DNA from: JAPWJZ01 sp966211335
Lineage (GTDB): Bacteria; Pseudomonadota; Alphaproteobacteria; Micavibrionales; UBA2020
Direction: 5' to 3'
NCBI GenBank assembly: GCA_966211335.1
Contig: CBIHNF010000001.1
Location: 496,001 to 560,000, forward strand
Length of the DNA: 64,000 nt
Numbering within the stretch: the stretch's first letter is position 1; each line of letters starts with the position of its first letter. The notes below the pieces were generated by a model. That model saw nothing but the letters and a program-made list of their open reading frames with translations. It was not told the origin of the DNA and searched no databases. The position numbers and the translations under genes are program-made. Shown here piece after piece: positions 42,240 to 51,166 of this stretch.

Positions 42240-42866
42240 TTAGACTTTCGGGCCGTTGCCGGTCTTCTTGTTATTTTCCGGTCGGACGGTTTTTTCGGGG
42301 AACATGCGCAGGGCATACTCCGGATTTTCGCGCATAATGTCGCGGCGGTTGGCTTCGGCCTGCGTGCGCGCAGCGGAAATGCCGGGGTGATCAAGCACGG
42401 CCTGCAGCAGTTTGCCGCCGCGACCGGTCATTTCGTCAATCATTTCCATGACCAGAATATTCGGTGCCGCCTGCGGCCGCAGGGCGATCAGCATATCGAC
42501 AAGGTCTTTTTCCGTCTTCTCCGGGTGCTGCAGGGCAACCGCCCCTAATGCTATGGCCGTCGAGCGCGCTTTGCCGGCGTGGCAGTGAATAATGACGTCG
42601 CCCTTTTTCAGCTCCGCCATAACGAAATCAAGACCCGCCTTGACCTGCTCCCGGTCGGGGCCGCCGGCGACCGGCTGCTCCGAATCCCAAAAGGTGAGGA
42701 TTTTCTGGTCGACACCGGCATGCGACGTACCGGCAAGGCGCGGGGCTGCGCCATGGCGGTCTTCCACCGCGCCCGGGTGCTCGATCGAAAGTACGGCGGC
42801 AATGCCGGGGTTGCTATCCAGCAGTTTTACAACTTCACTCGCGCGGCAGATGATGATGGCGAACAT
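42240..42866 (-). CDS. Protein tyrosine phosphatase-like protein
   Basis: The ATG at 42866 gives 208 residues. The P-loop HCHAGKARST (C95 nucleophile, R101) is the CX5R motif of dual-specificity and tyrosine phosphatases, and an upstream Asp (FWDSEQP) may act as general acid. The longer ORF start at 42902 falls on the -10 of a good promoter and is rejected. No signal peptide. The substrate could be a phosphoprotein or a small molecule; ordinary for such proteins in Alphaproteobacteria. Confidence 0.75.
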   Translation of the reverse strand: MFAIIICRASEVVKLLDSNPGIAAVLSIEHPGAVEDRHGAAPRLAGTSHAGVDQKILTFWDSEQPVAGGPDREQVKAGLDFVMAELKKGDVIIHCHAGKARSTAIALGAVALQHPEKTEKDLVDMLIALRPQAAPNILVMEMIDEMTGRGGKLLQAVLDHPGISAARTQAEANRRDIMRENPEYALRMFPEKTVRPENNKKTGNGPKV

Positions 42867-42901
42867 TTTTAAAAGCCTTTTCAACAGAAACAAGCAGCGC
42901 A

Positions 42902-42930
42902 ATCCTAGCTTTTGGCTTGAATTATGTCAA
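42902..42930 (-). promoter_or_regulatory. Promoter of the phosphatase-like gene
   Basis: On the minus strand TTGACA (42930-42925), 17 bases and TAGGAT (42907-42902) give a transcript start near 42895 and a 29-base leader. Confidence 0.65.
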
Positions 42931-42997
42931 CCGCCTCTTGTCTTTGCGCGGGGTCACGTTAAACCTTGTTGTACCCATCATTTTACCGGAGCGTTTC

Positions 42998-43408
42998 ATG
43001 GCCCATTGGCTCGTTAAATCCGAACCCGACGCCTATTCTTGGCAGCAGATGCAGAAGGATAAAAAGTCCGGCTGGTCGGGCGTGCGCAACCATCAGGCTG
43101 CCAATAACATGAAGGCGATGAAGATTGGCGATGAATGCTTTTTCTACCACTCGAACGAGGGGAAGGAGGTTGTCGGCATCGTCACCGTCTCGAAGCTTTA
43201 TCACCCCGACCCGTCGGACGAGACGGGCAAATTCGGCATGGTTGAAATGACCGCCGGCAAGCCGATGCCGAAGCCCGTGACGCTTGCCGACATCAAGACG
43301 AATACAAAATTAAAAGACATGGTGCTGGTCAAAAACTCGCGCCTCTCCGTCCAGCCGGTGACGGATGCCGAATGGAAAATTATCTGCGCCCTCGGCGGTC
43401 TCAAGTGA
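42998..43408 (+). CDS. EVE-domain protein
   Basis: The ATG at 42998 after CGGAGC gives 136 residues. WLVKSEPDAYSWQQM, WSGVRNHQAANNMKAMKIGDECFFYHS and VGIVTV are the EVE (PUA-like) domain pattern. EVE proteins bind modified nucleobases in DNA or RNA; this short form is widespread and is probably housekeeping. The next gene's GTG overlaps its stop, so both are co-translated. Confidence 0.9.
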   Translation: MAHWLVKSEPDAYSWQQMQKDKKSGWSGVRNHQAANNMKAMKIGDECFFYHSNEGKEVVGIVTVSKLYHPDPSDETGKFGMVEMTAGKPMPKPVTLADIKTNTKLKDMVLVKNSRLSVQPVTDAEWKIICALGGLK

Positions 43409-43959
43409 GCTTTAAGGTTAAAACCAACTGGTGCGTCTTTACCGGCGCGCCATCCTCCGGCAAGACATCGGTGCTGGAGGAACTCGCGCATCGCGGCTAT
43501 GCCGTGCAGGTGGAAGTCGCGCGCGAACTGATTGAAACCGCATTGCGGCAGGGCATGTCGCTTTTTGAAATCCGCGACAAGGCGCATGTGCAGGATTTGC
43601 AGCGGCGCATTGTGGCGCTGAAACTGGCGCGCGAAAAAGGCCTGCACCCCGAAACGCTGATTTTCAGCGACCGCGGCACGCCGGACAGCATTGCCTATTA
43701 TCGCGCCGCCGGAATCGATACCGCACCCGCCATTGCGGCGAGCCAGATTTTCCAATATCGCGCTGTTTTCCTGTTCGAACGCCTGCCGCTGGTGAAGGAT
43801 GATGTGCGCACGGAAACAGATGCGCAGGCCGCAGCCTTGGAACAGGCGATCATCAATGACTATGAAGGCCTCGGATACAGCCTTACCCGCGTGCCCGTAA
43901 TGCCCATCGCGGCCCGCGCCGACTTTATTTTGCAGCAGCTTGGCAACCCTGCGCCTTGA
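43405..43959 (+). CDS. P-loop NTPase, AAA_28-like
   Basis: The GTG at 43405 overlaps the EVE stop (GTGA), giving 184 residues. Walker A is GAPSSGKTS at 14-22; LIFSDRGTPDSIAYY gives a Walker-B-like strand, and ERLPLVKDDVRTETDAQ looks like a lid. The family resembles small NTP-binding kinases of unknown substrate (AAA_28, NadR-like). Coupling to EVE suggests a nucleotide- or nucleic-acid-related role, which is inference. Confidence 0.75.
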   Translation: MSFKVKTNWCVFTGAPSSGKTSVLEELAHRGYAVQVEVARELIETALRQGMSLFEIRDKAHVQDLQRRIVALKLAREKGLHPETLIFSDRGTPDSIAYYRAAGIDTAPAIAASQIFQYRAVFLFERLPLVKDDVRTETDAQAAALEQAIINDYEGLGYSLTRVPVMPIAARADFILQQLGNPAP

Positions 43960-44005
43960 TGCAGCGCAGCAATTTCGCTTATGTAATTGCGATGCCCAAA
44001 TCAGT

Positions 44006-44034
44006 TTGGACGCAAGCGCACAGGTTGCTATTCT
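44006..44034 (+). promoter_or_regulatory. Candidate promoter of acs
   Basis: TTGGAC (44006-44011), a 17-base spacer and TATTCT (44029-44034) lie about 45 bases before the ATG. Confidence 0.5.
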
Positions 44035-44079
44035 TCAGTCTCAGTATTTTTTGACGACGTGGCTTGAAGGAGATTCTTT

Positions 44080-46038
44080 ATGACCCATACCGTGCCCGAA
44101 TATTTCCCGGTCCCCGATGATGTCGCGAAACACGCGCTGGTCAACAAGGCGAAATATGACGCCATGTATAAAGAATCGGTCGAGAACCCGGAAAAATTCT
44201 GGGGCGAGCACGGCAAACGCCTCGACTGGATCAAGCCCTACACGCAAGTGAAAGACGTCGACTTCAAGGATAACGCCCGCATCCGCTGGTATTTCGACGG
44301 CACACTCAACGTCGCCTACAACTGCATCGACCGCCACCTGCCGAAACGCGCCAATCAGGTCGCGCTGATCCGCGAGGGAGATGCCGCGAACGACAGCTCC
44401 ACCATCACCTATGCGCAGTTGAAAGACGAAGTCTGCCGCCTTGCCAACGCGCTGAAAGAGCGCGGTGTCAAGAAGGGCGACCGCGTCACCATTTACATGC
44501 CGATGATTCCGGAAGCGACCTACGCCATGCTCGCCTGCGCGCGCATCGGTGCCATCCACTCCGTCGTCTTCGGCGGCTTTTCCCCCAGTTCCCTGCGCGA
44601 CCGCATTCTCGATTGCGAATCCAACGTCATCATCACGGCGGATGAAGGCCTGCGCGGCGGCAAAAAAGTGCCGCTGAAGGCCAACGTCGAAGAGGCGTTG
44701 AAGGAATGCCCGAATGTGTCGACCGTTATCGTTTACAAACGCACCGGCGGCCAAGTTGCCTGGAACGACAAGCGCGACGTTTGGTACCATGACATCACAG
44801 GGAAGCAATCCACCGACTGCCCCTGCGCCGAAATGAACGCGGAAGACCCGCTTTTTATTCTCTATACCTCCGGCTCCACCGGCAAGCCGAAGGGCGTGTT
44901 GCACACAACGGGCGGCTACCTCGTCTTCGCCTCCATGACGCACCAGATTGTGTTCGACTATCACGACGGCGATGTGTACTGGTGCACGGCGGATGTGGGC
45001 TGGGTCACGGGCCATAGCTATATCGTCTACGGCCCGCTCGCCAATGGCGCAACCTCCCTCGTCTTCGAAGGCGTGCCGAACTTCCCCGACTGGGGCCGTT
45101 TCTGGAACGTCATCGACAAGCACAAGGTGAATATTTTCTACACTGCGCCCACCGCCATCCGCTCGCTGCTGAAAGAGGGAGACCAGTGGGTTACGAAATC
45201 ATCGCGCAAATCGCTTCGCATCCTCGGTTCTGTCGGCGAGCCAATTAACGAAGAAGCATGGCTGTGGTATTACAACGTCGTCGGCGAAAAGCGCTGTCCG
45301 ATCGTCGATACCTGGTGGCAGACGGAAACCGGCGGTATCCTCATCACCGCGCTGCCCGGCGCACATGATTTGAAACCGGCCCATGCCTCCATGCCCTTCT
45401 TCGGCGTTCGCCCCGCGCTGTTCGACAGCGAAGGCAAGACGCTGAATGGCGAAGCGGAAGGCAACCTCGTCCTGCTCGACAGCTGGCCGGGACAGATGCG
45501 CACGGTGTATAAAGATCACGCGCGTTTTGTGCAGACCTATTTCTCGACATATCCCGGCACCTACTTCACGGGCGATGGCGCCAAGCGCGACGCGCGCGGT
45601 TATTACCGCATCACCGGTCGCGTCGATGACGTCATCAACGTCTCCGGCCACCGCCTTGGCACCGCGGAGATTGAAGAAGCGCTCAACTCCCACCCCAAAA
45701 TCGCCGAAAGTGCCGTCGTGGGCTATCCGCATGACATCAAGGGGCAGGGCATTTATGCCTATGTGATTTTGAAGGGCACGGATGCGCCGACGGATGAATT
45801 GCGCAAAGATATCGTAGCGCATGTGCGTAAAGTGATCGGCCCCATCGCGACACCCGATGTGCTGTTGTTTGCGCCAGGCTTGCCCAAGACGCGCTCCGGC
45901 AAAATTATGCGCCGCATTTTGCGCAAGGTTGCCGAAGACGCCTTCGACCAGATGGGGGATATTTCGACACTGGCGGATCCGTCCGTGGTCGAAACCATCA
46001 TCAGCAATCACAAGCAGCTGCCGAAAAAAGCGGCTTAA
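44080..46038 (+). CDS. acs: Acetyl-coenzyme A synthetase
   Basis: The 652-residue protein is full length for Acs. It has YTSGSTGKPKGV (ATP loop), WWQTETGG, YFTGDGAKRDARGYY with the hinge, and K608 in PKTRSGKIMRR, the lysine that is acetylated to switch the enzyme off. It turns acetate, ATP and CoA into acetyl-CoA via acetyl-AMP. GAAGGAG is the Shine-Dalgarno. It stands alone between the EVE/NTPase pair and the minus-strand protease cluster. Confidence 0.97.
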   Translation: MTHTVPEYFPVPDDVAKHALVNKAKYDAMYKESVENPEKFWGEHGKRLDWIKPYTQVKDVDFKDNARIRWYFDGTLNVAYNCIDRHLPKRANQVALIREGDAANDSSTITYAQLKDEVCRLANALKERGVKKGDRVTIYMPMIPEATYAMLACARIGAIHSVVFGGFSPSSLRDRILDCESNVIITADEGLRGGKKVPLKANVEEALKECPNVSTVIVYKRTGGQVAWNDKRDVWYHDITGKQSTDCPCAEMNAEDPLFILYTSGSTGKPKGVLHTTGGYLVFASMTHQIVFDYHDGDVYWCTADVGWVTGHSYIVYGPLANGATSLVFEGVPNFPDWGRFWNVIDKHKVNIFYTAPTAIRSLLKEGDQWVTKSSRKSLRILGSVGEPINEEAWLWYYNVVGEKRCPIVDTWWQTETGGILITALPGAHDLKPAHASMPFFGVRPALFDSEGKTLNGEAEGNLVLLDSWPGQMRTVYKDHARFVQTYFSTYPGTYFTGDGAKRDARGYYRITGRVDDVINVSGHRLGTAEIEEALNSHPKIAESAVVGYPHDIKGQGIYAYVILKGTDAPTDELRKDIVAHVRKVIGPIATPDVLLFAPGLPKTRSGKIMRRILRKVAEDAFDQMGDISTLADPSVVETIISNHKQLPKKAA

Positions 46039-46041
46039 GGC

Positions 46042-46809
46042 TTAAATGTCCGCCAGCGCATAGCGGCGCTGCCTTTTGGGCAGCGTCGCGGCAAGAATGA
46101 TGGCAGCGATAAAGACCAGCAGCGTCAGGCACAGCGACCAGCCGCACAGGGCTTTCAGCGAAATATCCAGCTGGTCGGCAACGGCGTCGTAATCGCCCAG
46201 CATATGGCCGCCTTTTTGCTGCGCGTAAACCTCGCGGTAAATTTCGTTGGTGACGAGGGCAAAGGGCATCAGCATGTTTTTCAGCATCGCGAAGAGGCCG
46301 AAAATCATGCTGAGGTAGCGCTCGGCTACGCCGCCCTCCGTCTCGCCCGTGCCAGCGCGGATGATGCAGAATGCCGCGACCAGCACTTCGCCGCCGTGGC
46401 CCATGGCGCCAGCAAAAACCTCGTGACCCGCCGTCATGTTGAGGGCGATGTGGCAGCCGAGCAGCACAACCAGTGCCCCCAGCAAGCCCCACATCTGGTT
46501 ATATCCCGCCCAGCCGATGGCAGCTGCGAAACCCGCATATACCACCACCAGAAGCGTCGTGAAATGGCCGATCGGGTAAGTCATGCCGCCGCCGTACTGG
46601 AAATCAAATGTCGGCAGCGCTGGCGACCCGAAAATCCACCAGGCAACCGCGTGGCCAATCTCATGAAAGAAGACCGACATATAGCCAAGGCCGGTTGCGG
46701 GAATGTTTAAGATAGAAAAAATAAAATTCGGCTCCCAGTCCCGCATAGCGGCAACTTCCGGCAGCAGGCAGGCGATGGCAATGGCAAGGCTGACAAGATA
46801 AAGTCTCAT
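46042..46809 (-). CDS. M50-like membrane metallopeptidase candidate (copy 1)
   Basis: The 255-residue protein has about six membrane helices and an HEIGH zinc motif at 49-53 (MSVFFHEIGHAVAWWIFG). A PALPTFDFQYGGGMTYP loop after it is shared with the upstream neighbour. The layout resembles site-2-protease (M50) relatives, but the usual second-ligand NxxPxPPLDG motif is not seen, so the active site may differ or be lost. The start overlaps the stop of copy 2 (ATGA). Confidence 0.65.
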   Translation of the reverse strand: MRLYLVSLAIAIACLLPEVAAMRDWEPNFIFSILNIPATGLGYMSVFFHEIGHAVAWWIFGSPALPTFDFQYGGGMTYPIGHFTTLLVVVYAGFAAAIGWAGYNQMWGLLGALVVLLGCHIALNMTAGHEVFAGAMGHGGEVLVAAFCIIRAGTGETEGGVAERYLSMIFGLFAMLKNMLMPFALVTNEIYREVYAQQKGGHMLGDYDAVADQLDISLKALCGWSLCLTLLVFIAAIILAATLPKRQRRYALADI

Positions 46810-47558
46810 GCCGCTTCAGCCTCGCGCAAACGAGCGCTTTTGTAAATGCAGAAACAGCTGGCGGCTACGGCAACCAGCGTATAGACGAGCATCACAGCGG
46901 CAGGGACAGTCACGGATGTGTGCCATAGGCCTGCCAGCTTGCCGATGTCACCTGAATTGGGAATGCCTTTTTGCAGCGCATAACTCGCGCGGCGCGCGGG
47001 CGAAAGCAACAGCGCTGTCGCCAGCAGAATTACGCGCAAGTAAAGGTGCCCCGCAAAAACCAAGGCGAACGCCCGTTCAAATGGCGAGGTTATGCGCGCC
47101 GCGCGGAGCAGGATTAAAGACGCCGCCAATATTTCGCCGCCGTGACCCATGAAGATGACAATCGAATCTTCAATGCCCGCAAGAAGCACGGCCAACTGAA
47201 AGGCAGCAAGAGAAACCATCCCGCCCGCTAAAGGTCGCTTTCTAAAACGCAGCGCAAGACCGGCGCTGCCCATCAGAAGTGCATCCACCGCAACCACGAG
47301 CAAATAATTTTGCGGCCAGCGGAAGGTTGTGCCGCCGCCATGCGTGTAATCAAAAGTGGGAAAAGCGGGATAGCCGAAGAAGATATCGGCGGCGGTATGC
47401 GACAATTCATGCACGATCACCGCAGCATAATGCAGGCATTCCGACGGCAGCAACAGCACCAGCCGCATCGCTGCGGGATCGGGCACCATAAACTGGTCCA
47501 TCGCATAGGGCAGCGTGAAAACGAGGGTTGCCAGCAAAAGGAGAAGGTAAAAGCGCAT
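46806..47558 (-). CDS. M50-like membrane metallopeptidase candidate (copy 2)
   Basis: The 250-residue paralogue of the downstream gene has several membrane helices, HELSH at 50-54 and the same PAFPTFDYTHGGGTTF loop. Both keep a Glu/His zinc pair early in the protein and end in helical membrane segments. The four-base overlap means they are co-translated and may form a heterodimer. No substrate or partner can be named. Confidence 0.65.
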   Translation of the reverse strand: MRFYLLLLLATLVFTLPYAMDQFMVPDPAAMRLVLLLPSECLHYAAVIVHELSHTAADIFFGYPAFPTFDYTHGGGTTFRWPQNYLLVVAVDALLMGSAGLALRFRKRPLAGGMVSLAAFQLAVLLAGIEDSIVIFMGHGGEILAASLILLRAARITSPFERAFALVFAGHLYLRVILLATALLLSPARRASYALQKGIPNSGDIGKLAGLWHTSVTVPAAVMLVYTLVAVAASCFCIYKSARLREAEAA

Positions 47559-47595
47559 TATCCAAGAATGCGGCGCGCGGCGATAAATGTAAAGC

Positions 47596-48705
47596 TCAGC
47601 GCAACTTCAGCTGCAGGGCGCGGTTGTCGGCCTGCCGCGTAATAGTCACAGTCTGGTTGAGGGACGCTTCCCACTGTATGTAACCGGAATAGACGCGGTC
47701 GAGGAGGTCGAGACGGGTGGCGATATATTTTTTAGCAGCGGCAGGGTCTTTGGCCGTGCCGTCACGGTAGGGGTAATCCTCCAGCAGCAGTTTCTTCGTG
47801 ACGTCTTTTTCCTGCAGCGATGTCTGCACTGCGGGATCAAGGCTGAGGCCGCCGAACTTGCGGATAAAGGCTTCAAACTGGGGCGGTGTGGGTGCCGCCG
47901 CAATATCTTCGGCAATAACATCTGCCGCCGCGCCGCCGCGCAGGCGGTCGCCTTTGTTGAAGGCATTGCTTGCGGTGCGGATGCGCTCTCCCAGCGCCAT
48001 CGTGTGCATATTGGCGATGTCGAGGTGTCGGTTGTCGTACTCGTGCAGGTCGTCGAGGAATTTTTCAAGCGCGATAGTGCGGTATTCGCGCAAGGTCAGG
48101 CCATCCGGGCTGGAAAATTCGGCGAGGAGATTTTTTGCAACCGCCGTCTCCGCATCCGCATCACCGGTGTTCGCCTGCGGCCCCAGCTGTTGCAGGCGCT
48201 GCGCTTCAAAGAAGGCGCTGAAGGCCGTGGCATCGGCTTCCAGATAGCGGCGCATAATCCAGTGCTGGCGCGGCGTCATGATGTCGATTTCCTTATCGAC
48301 ATAGTGCAGCACCGCGTCCTGCCAGCCATGGCGCAATTCATGCGCGGCGTAAATCACCGCTTCTTCCGCGCCAAGCCCCGGGCGCAGCCCGATGATATGG
48401 GTGGAGGGGCGGTATTCGGCGGCGTCATTCCCTTTCAGAAGGTCAGGATCGATAACGAAGGTGATGTTATTGTCGGCGGCGAATTGCATCATCTGGCGGC
48501 CGAGCAGCGTGCGGTTGAACTCCGCTGTCAGGCTTGCGGTATCCGTCATCATCTCGATTGAATCGCCGCCGCCCTGCTGCGGCGGGGCTTCGTCACGCAG
48601 GAAATGCGGCACGGTGCTGAGCGCCAAACCGCATACCGTCGCAAGGGCGAATTTCTTCACCAGCGACATGCGGTTCGTCTTTGGCTGTGGCAGATTCTGC
48701 GGCAT
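47596..48705 (-). CDS. DUF6782-like putative metallopeptidase, membrane-anchored
   Basis: The 369-residue protein has an N-terminal membrane segment (about 16-35) that may act as an uncleaved signal, then HELRH at 122-126 (YAAHELRHGWQD) and LEADATAFS with E156, the same spacing logic as in the two other DUF6782-like proteins here. Unlike them it is probably outside the cytoplasm. A near-consensus promoter lies just upstream. It follows the HtpX-like gene in the same direction. Confidence 0.65.
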   Translation of the reverse strand: MPQNLPQPKTNRMSLVKKFALATVCGLALSTVPHFLRDEAPPQQGGGDSIEMMTDTASLTAEFNRTLLGRQMMQFAADNNITFVIDPDLLKGNDAAEYRPSTHIIGLRPGLGAEEAVIYAAHELRHGWQDAVLHYVDKEIDIMTPRQHWIMRRYLEADATAFSAFFEAQRLQQLGPQANTGDADAETAVAKNLLAEFSSPDGLTLREYRTIALEKFLDDLHEYDNRHLDIANMHTMALGERIRTASNAFNKGDRLRGGAAADVIAEDIAAAPTPPQFEAFIRKFGGLSLDPAVQTSLQEKDVTKKLLLEDYPYRDGTAKDPAAAKKYIATRLDLLDRVYSGYIQWEASLNQTVTITRQADNRALQLKLR

Positions 48706-48729
48706 TTATATTGGCAACCCCCGGCGCAT

Positions 48730-48758
48730 ATTATATGAAAAATCAAAGATTTATTCAA
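48730..48758 (-). promoter_or_regulatory. Near-consensus promoter of the 47.6-kb metallopeptidase
   Basis: On the minus strand TTGAAT (48758-48753), 17 bases and TATAAT (48735-48730) leave a leader of about 18 bases before the ATG at 48705. Confidence 0.7.
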
Positions 48759-48788
48759 TATGCATGGTTAAGGGGCTGATAATAATCC

Positions 48789-49868
48789 CTATTTCTGGCC
48801 CCAAGGGCCAGCATTGCCTGCTGTCGTGGAGGGTGGCGTGGGCGGCCCATTGGTCCAGGGCGATTTGGGCGGGCGGCGCAAAGTCACGCCCGGCACCGGC
48901 ACCGGCGCACCGGTGGTGCGCGAAATCGCATCCACCCGCGCTTCCACGCTCGGGTGCGTTGCGAAAATGCCCATGAAGTTCTGGCTGTTCTCAATGCACA
49001 TCTGCTGTACCTCGTCCGGCATCCCGGTCACTTTGTCTTTGCCGGAGATGCGCAACAGCGCGCGCATCATCGCATCGGGGTTTTTCGTCAGCTCGACCGA
49101 GCCGGCATCGGCCAGAAATTCGCGCCGCCGCGACAGCGCGAAGCGGATGAGGATGGCAAAGACATAGCCGATGCAAAGGATGATGAGGGCGATGAAAACG
49201 CCCGCCGCGCCGCTTTTATTGTCGCGGTCGCTGCTGGAATAATGGTTGGTGCGTCCGCCGCCATTGACGAGCGCGCGAAAAACCATTTGGCAGAGAAAGC
49301 TGATAATGCCGACGAAAATCACCGAAATCACCAGCAAACGGCAGTCACGGTTGATGATATGCGTCAGCTCGTGGCCGATGACGGCTTCAAGTTCATCGTC
49401 GGACAAAGTCTCGATAATCCCGCGCGTGAGAACGATGCGGTAAGTGCTTTCGGTGAGGCCCGTCGCAAAAGCGTTCAGCGCCGGGCTGTCGATGACTTCA
49501 AACCCCGGCACCGCCATGCCGCGCGAGATGCAGAGCGTTTCCAGCATATTATAAATCTTCGGCATCTGTTCCCGCGTGATGGGGTGCGAGCCGGATGCCG
49601 CGCGCATCATTTCGCCGTGGAAGAAAAACGCAATCGTGAACCAGATCAGCGCACCCAGCACCGCGAAGGGGCCGTAATGCGCAATGCCCGCCAGCGCGGC
49701 GTTGAAGGCATGGTCGAGGCCCAGCACCTGGTTTGTGGCAAGGTCGAGGCAGAAGAAAAAGCCGCCCACCATCATGACCAGCAGGAAGGGGAATCCGGCC
49801 AGCAGCAGCATGGATTTCAGCTGGTTATTCCAGACGTAGGTCGAAAATCCTTCGGTTGCGAGCGCCAT
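48789..49868 (-). CDS. HtpX-like M48 membrane metalloprotease
   Basis: The ATG at 49868 gives 359 residues. Two membrane helices (about 20-42 and 65-85) precede the M48 core with HELTH at 166-170 (VIGHELTHIINRD), two more membrane helices and a LADAGSVELTKNPDAMMRAL segment with the third zinc ligand. The end is Pro-rich. HtpX-type proteases remove damaged membrane proteins. lemA lies close by in the same direction, a frequent pairing. The frame is open to 49997, but the promoter at 49902-49931 rules that out. Confidence 0.88.
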   Translation of the reverse strand: MALATEGFSTYVWNNQLKSMLLLAGFPFLLVMMVGGFFFCLDLATNQVLGLDHAFNAALAGIAHYGPFAVLGALIWFTIAFFFHGEMMRAASGSHPITREQMPKIYNMLETLCISRGMAVPGFEVIDSPALNAFATGLTESTYRIVLTRGIIETLSDDELEAVIGHELTHIINRDCRLLVISVIFVGIISFLCQMVFRALVNGGGRTNHYSSSDRDNKSGAAGVFIALIILCIGYVFAILIRFALSRRREFLADAGSVELTKNPDAMMRALLRISGKDKVTGMPDEVQQMCIENSQNFMGIFATHPSVEARVDAISRTTGAPVPVPGVTLRRPPKSPWTNGPPTPPSTTAGNAGPWGQK

Positions 49869-49901
49869 AATTTTTCCGTCAATTCTTTTAGTGATATCAA
49901 T

Positions 49902-49931
49902 ATTATAGGCCAGATTGCGCGATTTCGCCAA
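49902..49931 (-). promoter_or_regulatory. Promoter of the htpX-like gene
   Basis: On the minus strand TTGGCG (49931-49926), 18 bases and TATAAT (49907-49902) leave a leader of about 27 bases to the ATG at 49868. Confidence 0.5.
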
Positions 49932-49941
49932 AGAGAATTGC

Positions 49942-49955
49942 TTGACATATATCAA
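49942..49955. promoter_or_regulatory. FNR/CRP-type box
   Basis: TTGACATATATCAA fits the FNR/FixK consensus TTGAT-N4-ATCAA at all but one defined base. It is centred about 50 bases upstream of the predicted htpX transcript start. The left half is also a TTGACA -35 for the plus strand, so chance is possible. It lies in the 311-base gap 49869-50179, which has no other gene. Confidence 0.45.
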
Positions 49956-50179
49956 GCACAGGCGCAATTTTATTTCCGTTGGGCGATAGCGCTGCAACCG
50001 TCAAGACCGCCGAATAACTGCACTTCTTTTGGCAGAACCTGTCCGGCTTCTTGTAAAACGACCTTCCCAAAGTCCCGACTTTGTTTCAAAGCCGCTCTTT
50101 CAAGGCCGCGCAGCGCGTTTGTCCCGTCTTAAAACCAAGACCCTGATAACAGGGCCTTTTAAAAACGAGGATGTGAACT

Positions 50180-50500
50180 ATGAACGACCATTTACCGAAC
50201 GACCCGAAAGTGATTATTTCCGCGCTGCCGGAAATGCGCCAGCATTTTGAAGACGCCGCGAAACGTTCCCCCTGCCATGCGCCGATCCTGAACAGCATCG
50301 CCCATGACATGCGCCAGGCCGAAGCGAAACTCGCGACCGCCAATGACGACGAAAAAGACGGTATCGCCACCGCCGCCCGCTTCAACATCGTTTCCGCGCA
50401 TCAGGGTCTGTTCTATTACCCGACGCTGGAAGGCGATTTCAAAACCGTCCTCGACATCGCCAAGACCCACGAAAAGAAATCCCAAAGCCCGAAAGCGTAA
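50180..50500 (+). CDS. Small soluble protein, unknown
   Basis: The 106-residue protein is helical and charged (MRQHFEDAAKRS, HDMRQAEAKLATANDDEKDG) with no signal peptide. GAGG precedes the ATG. It sits between the convergent lemA and the divergent htpX-like gene. A small CCCTG-ATAA-CAGGG hairpin lies 25 bases upstream of the start. Not recognised. Confidence 0.6.
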   Translation: MNDHLPNDPKVIISALPEMRQHFEDAAKRSPCHAPILNSIAHDMRQAEAKLATANDDEKDGIATAARFNIVSAHQGLFYYPTLEGDFKTVLDIAKTHEKKSQSPKA

Positions 50501-50599
50501 AGCGCTTTCCCGCCCCTGCCGTTATCCTGAACGCGTCGAAGCCTCTCCCCGATCAGGGAGACAGCCTTCACGCCGTTCCGGAGAACGAGATGATAAAAC

Positions 50600-51166
50600 T
50601 CAGCTAAAATTGACTTTCGGCGCGGCTTTCACGGCCTGCTGCTCTTCAGGGCTCAGCTCGAAGAACACTTCCTCATGCGCGCCCATCATGCCGGCGATAA
50701 GAACGGCGGGGAACTGCTGGATCGCCGTGTTGTATTCGGACGTCGCATTGTTGAAGAAGCGGCGCGCCGCGGCAATCTTGTTCTCGACATCGGACAGCTG
50801 GTCGGACAGCTGGCGGAAGCCGGCATCTGCCTTCAGCTGCGGATAGTTTTCGGCAACGGCCATCAGCTGCATCATGGCAGCGCCGAGCTGGCCTTCGGCC
50901 TGCGCGCGGGCGGCGACGTTGGTACCGCCCTGCATGGCAGTCGCCCTTGCTGCGGTTACTTTCTCAAGAAGGTCTTTTTCATGCGCCGCATAACCCTTGA
51001 CCGTTTCGACAAGGTTGGGGACGAGGTCGTAACGCATTTTGAGCTGGACGTCGACGTCCGAGAAAGCGTTCTTGCGACGCTGCCGAAGCGCGACGATGCG
51101 GTTATAGACACTGATGAAGATGATGACGACGACGGCGACGACGCCAAGAGCGATCCACGAACCCAT
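50600..51166 (-). CDS. lemA: LemA family membrane protein
   Basis: The ATG at 51166 after AAGGAC gives 188 residues. One N-terminal membrane segment (about 5-23), then the LemA pattern: VALRQRRKNAFSDVDVQLKMRYDLVPNLVETVKGYAAHE, YPQLKADAGFRQLSDQLSDVENKIAAARRFFN. The function of LemA is unclear; it is often found beside HtpX-type proteases, as here with the gene at 48789-49868. A start at 51199 is less well supported. Confidence 0.93.
   Translation of the reverse strand: MGSWIALGVVAVVVIIFISVYNRIVALRQRRKNAFSDVDVQLKMRYDLVPNLVETVKGYAAHEKDLLEKVTAARATAMQGGTNVAARAQAEGQLGAAMMQLMAVAENYPQLKADAGFRQLSDQLSDVENKIAAARRFFNNATSEYNTAIQQFPAVLIAGMMGAHEEVFFELSPEEQQAVKAAPKVNFS

Noticed and set aside
43405..43959. 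EVE plus P-loop NTPase as an anti-phage defence pair
   Set aside because: EVE proteins can take part in defence, but this short EVE form and small NTPase are common housekeeping types and no nuclease or other defence gene is adjacent.
50141..50155. CCCTG-ATAA-CAGGG hairpin
   Set aside because: Only a 5-bp stem followed by four T residues, upstream of a gene rather than after one. Too weak to call a terminator.
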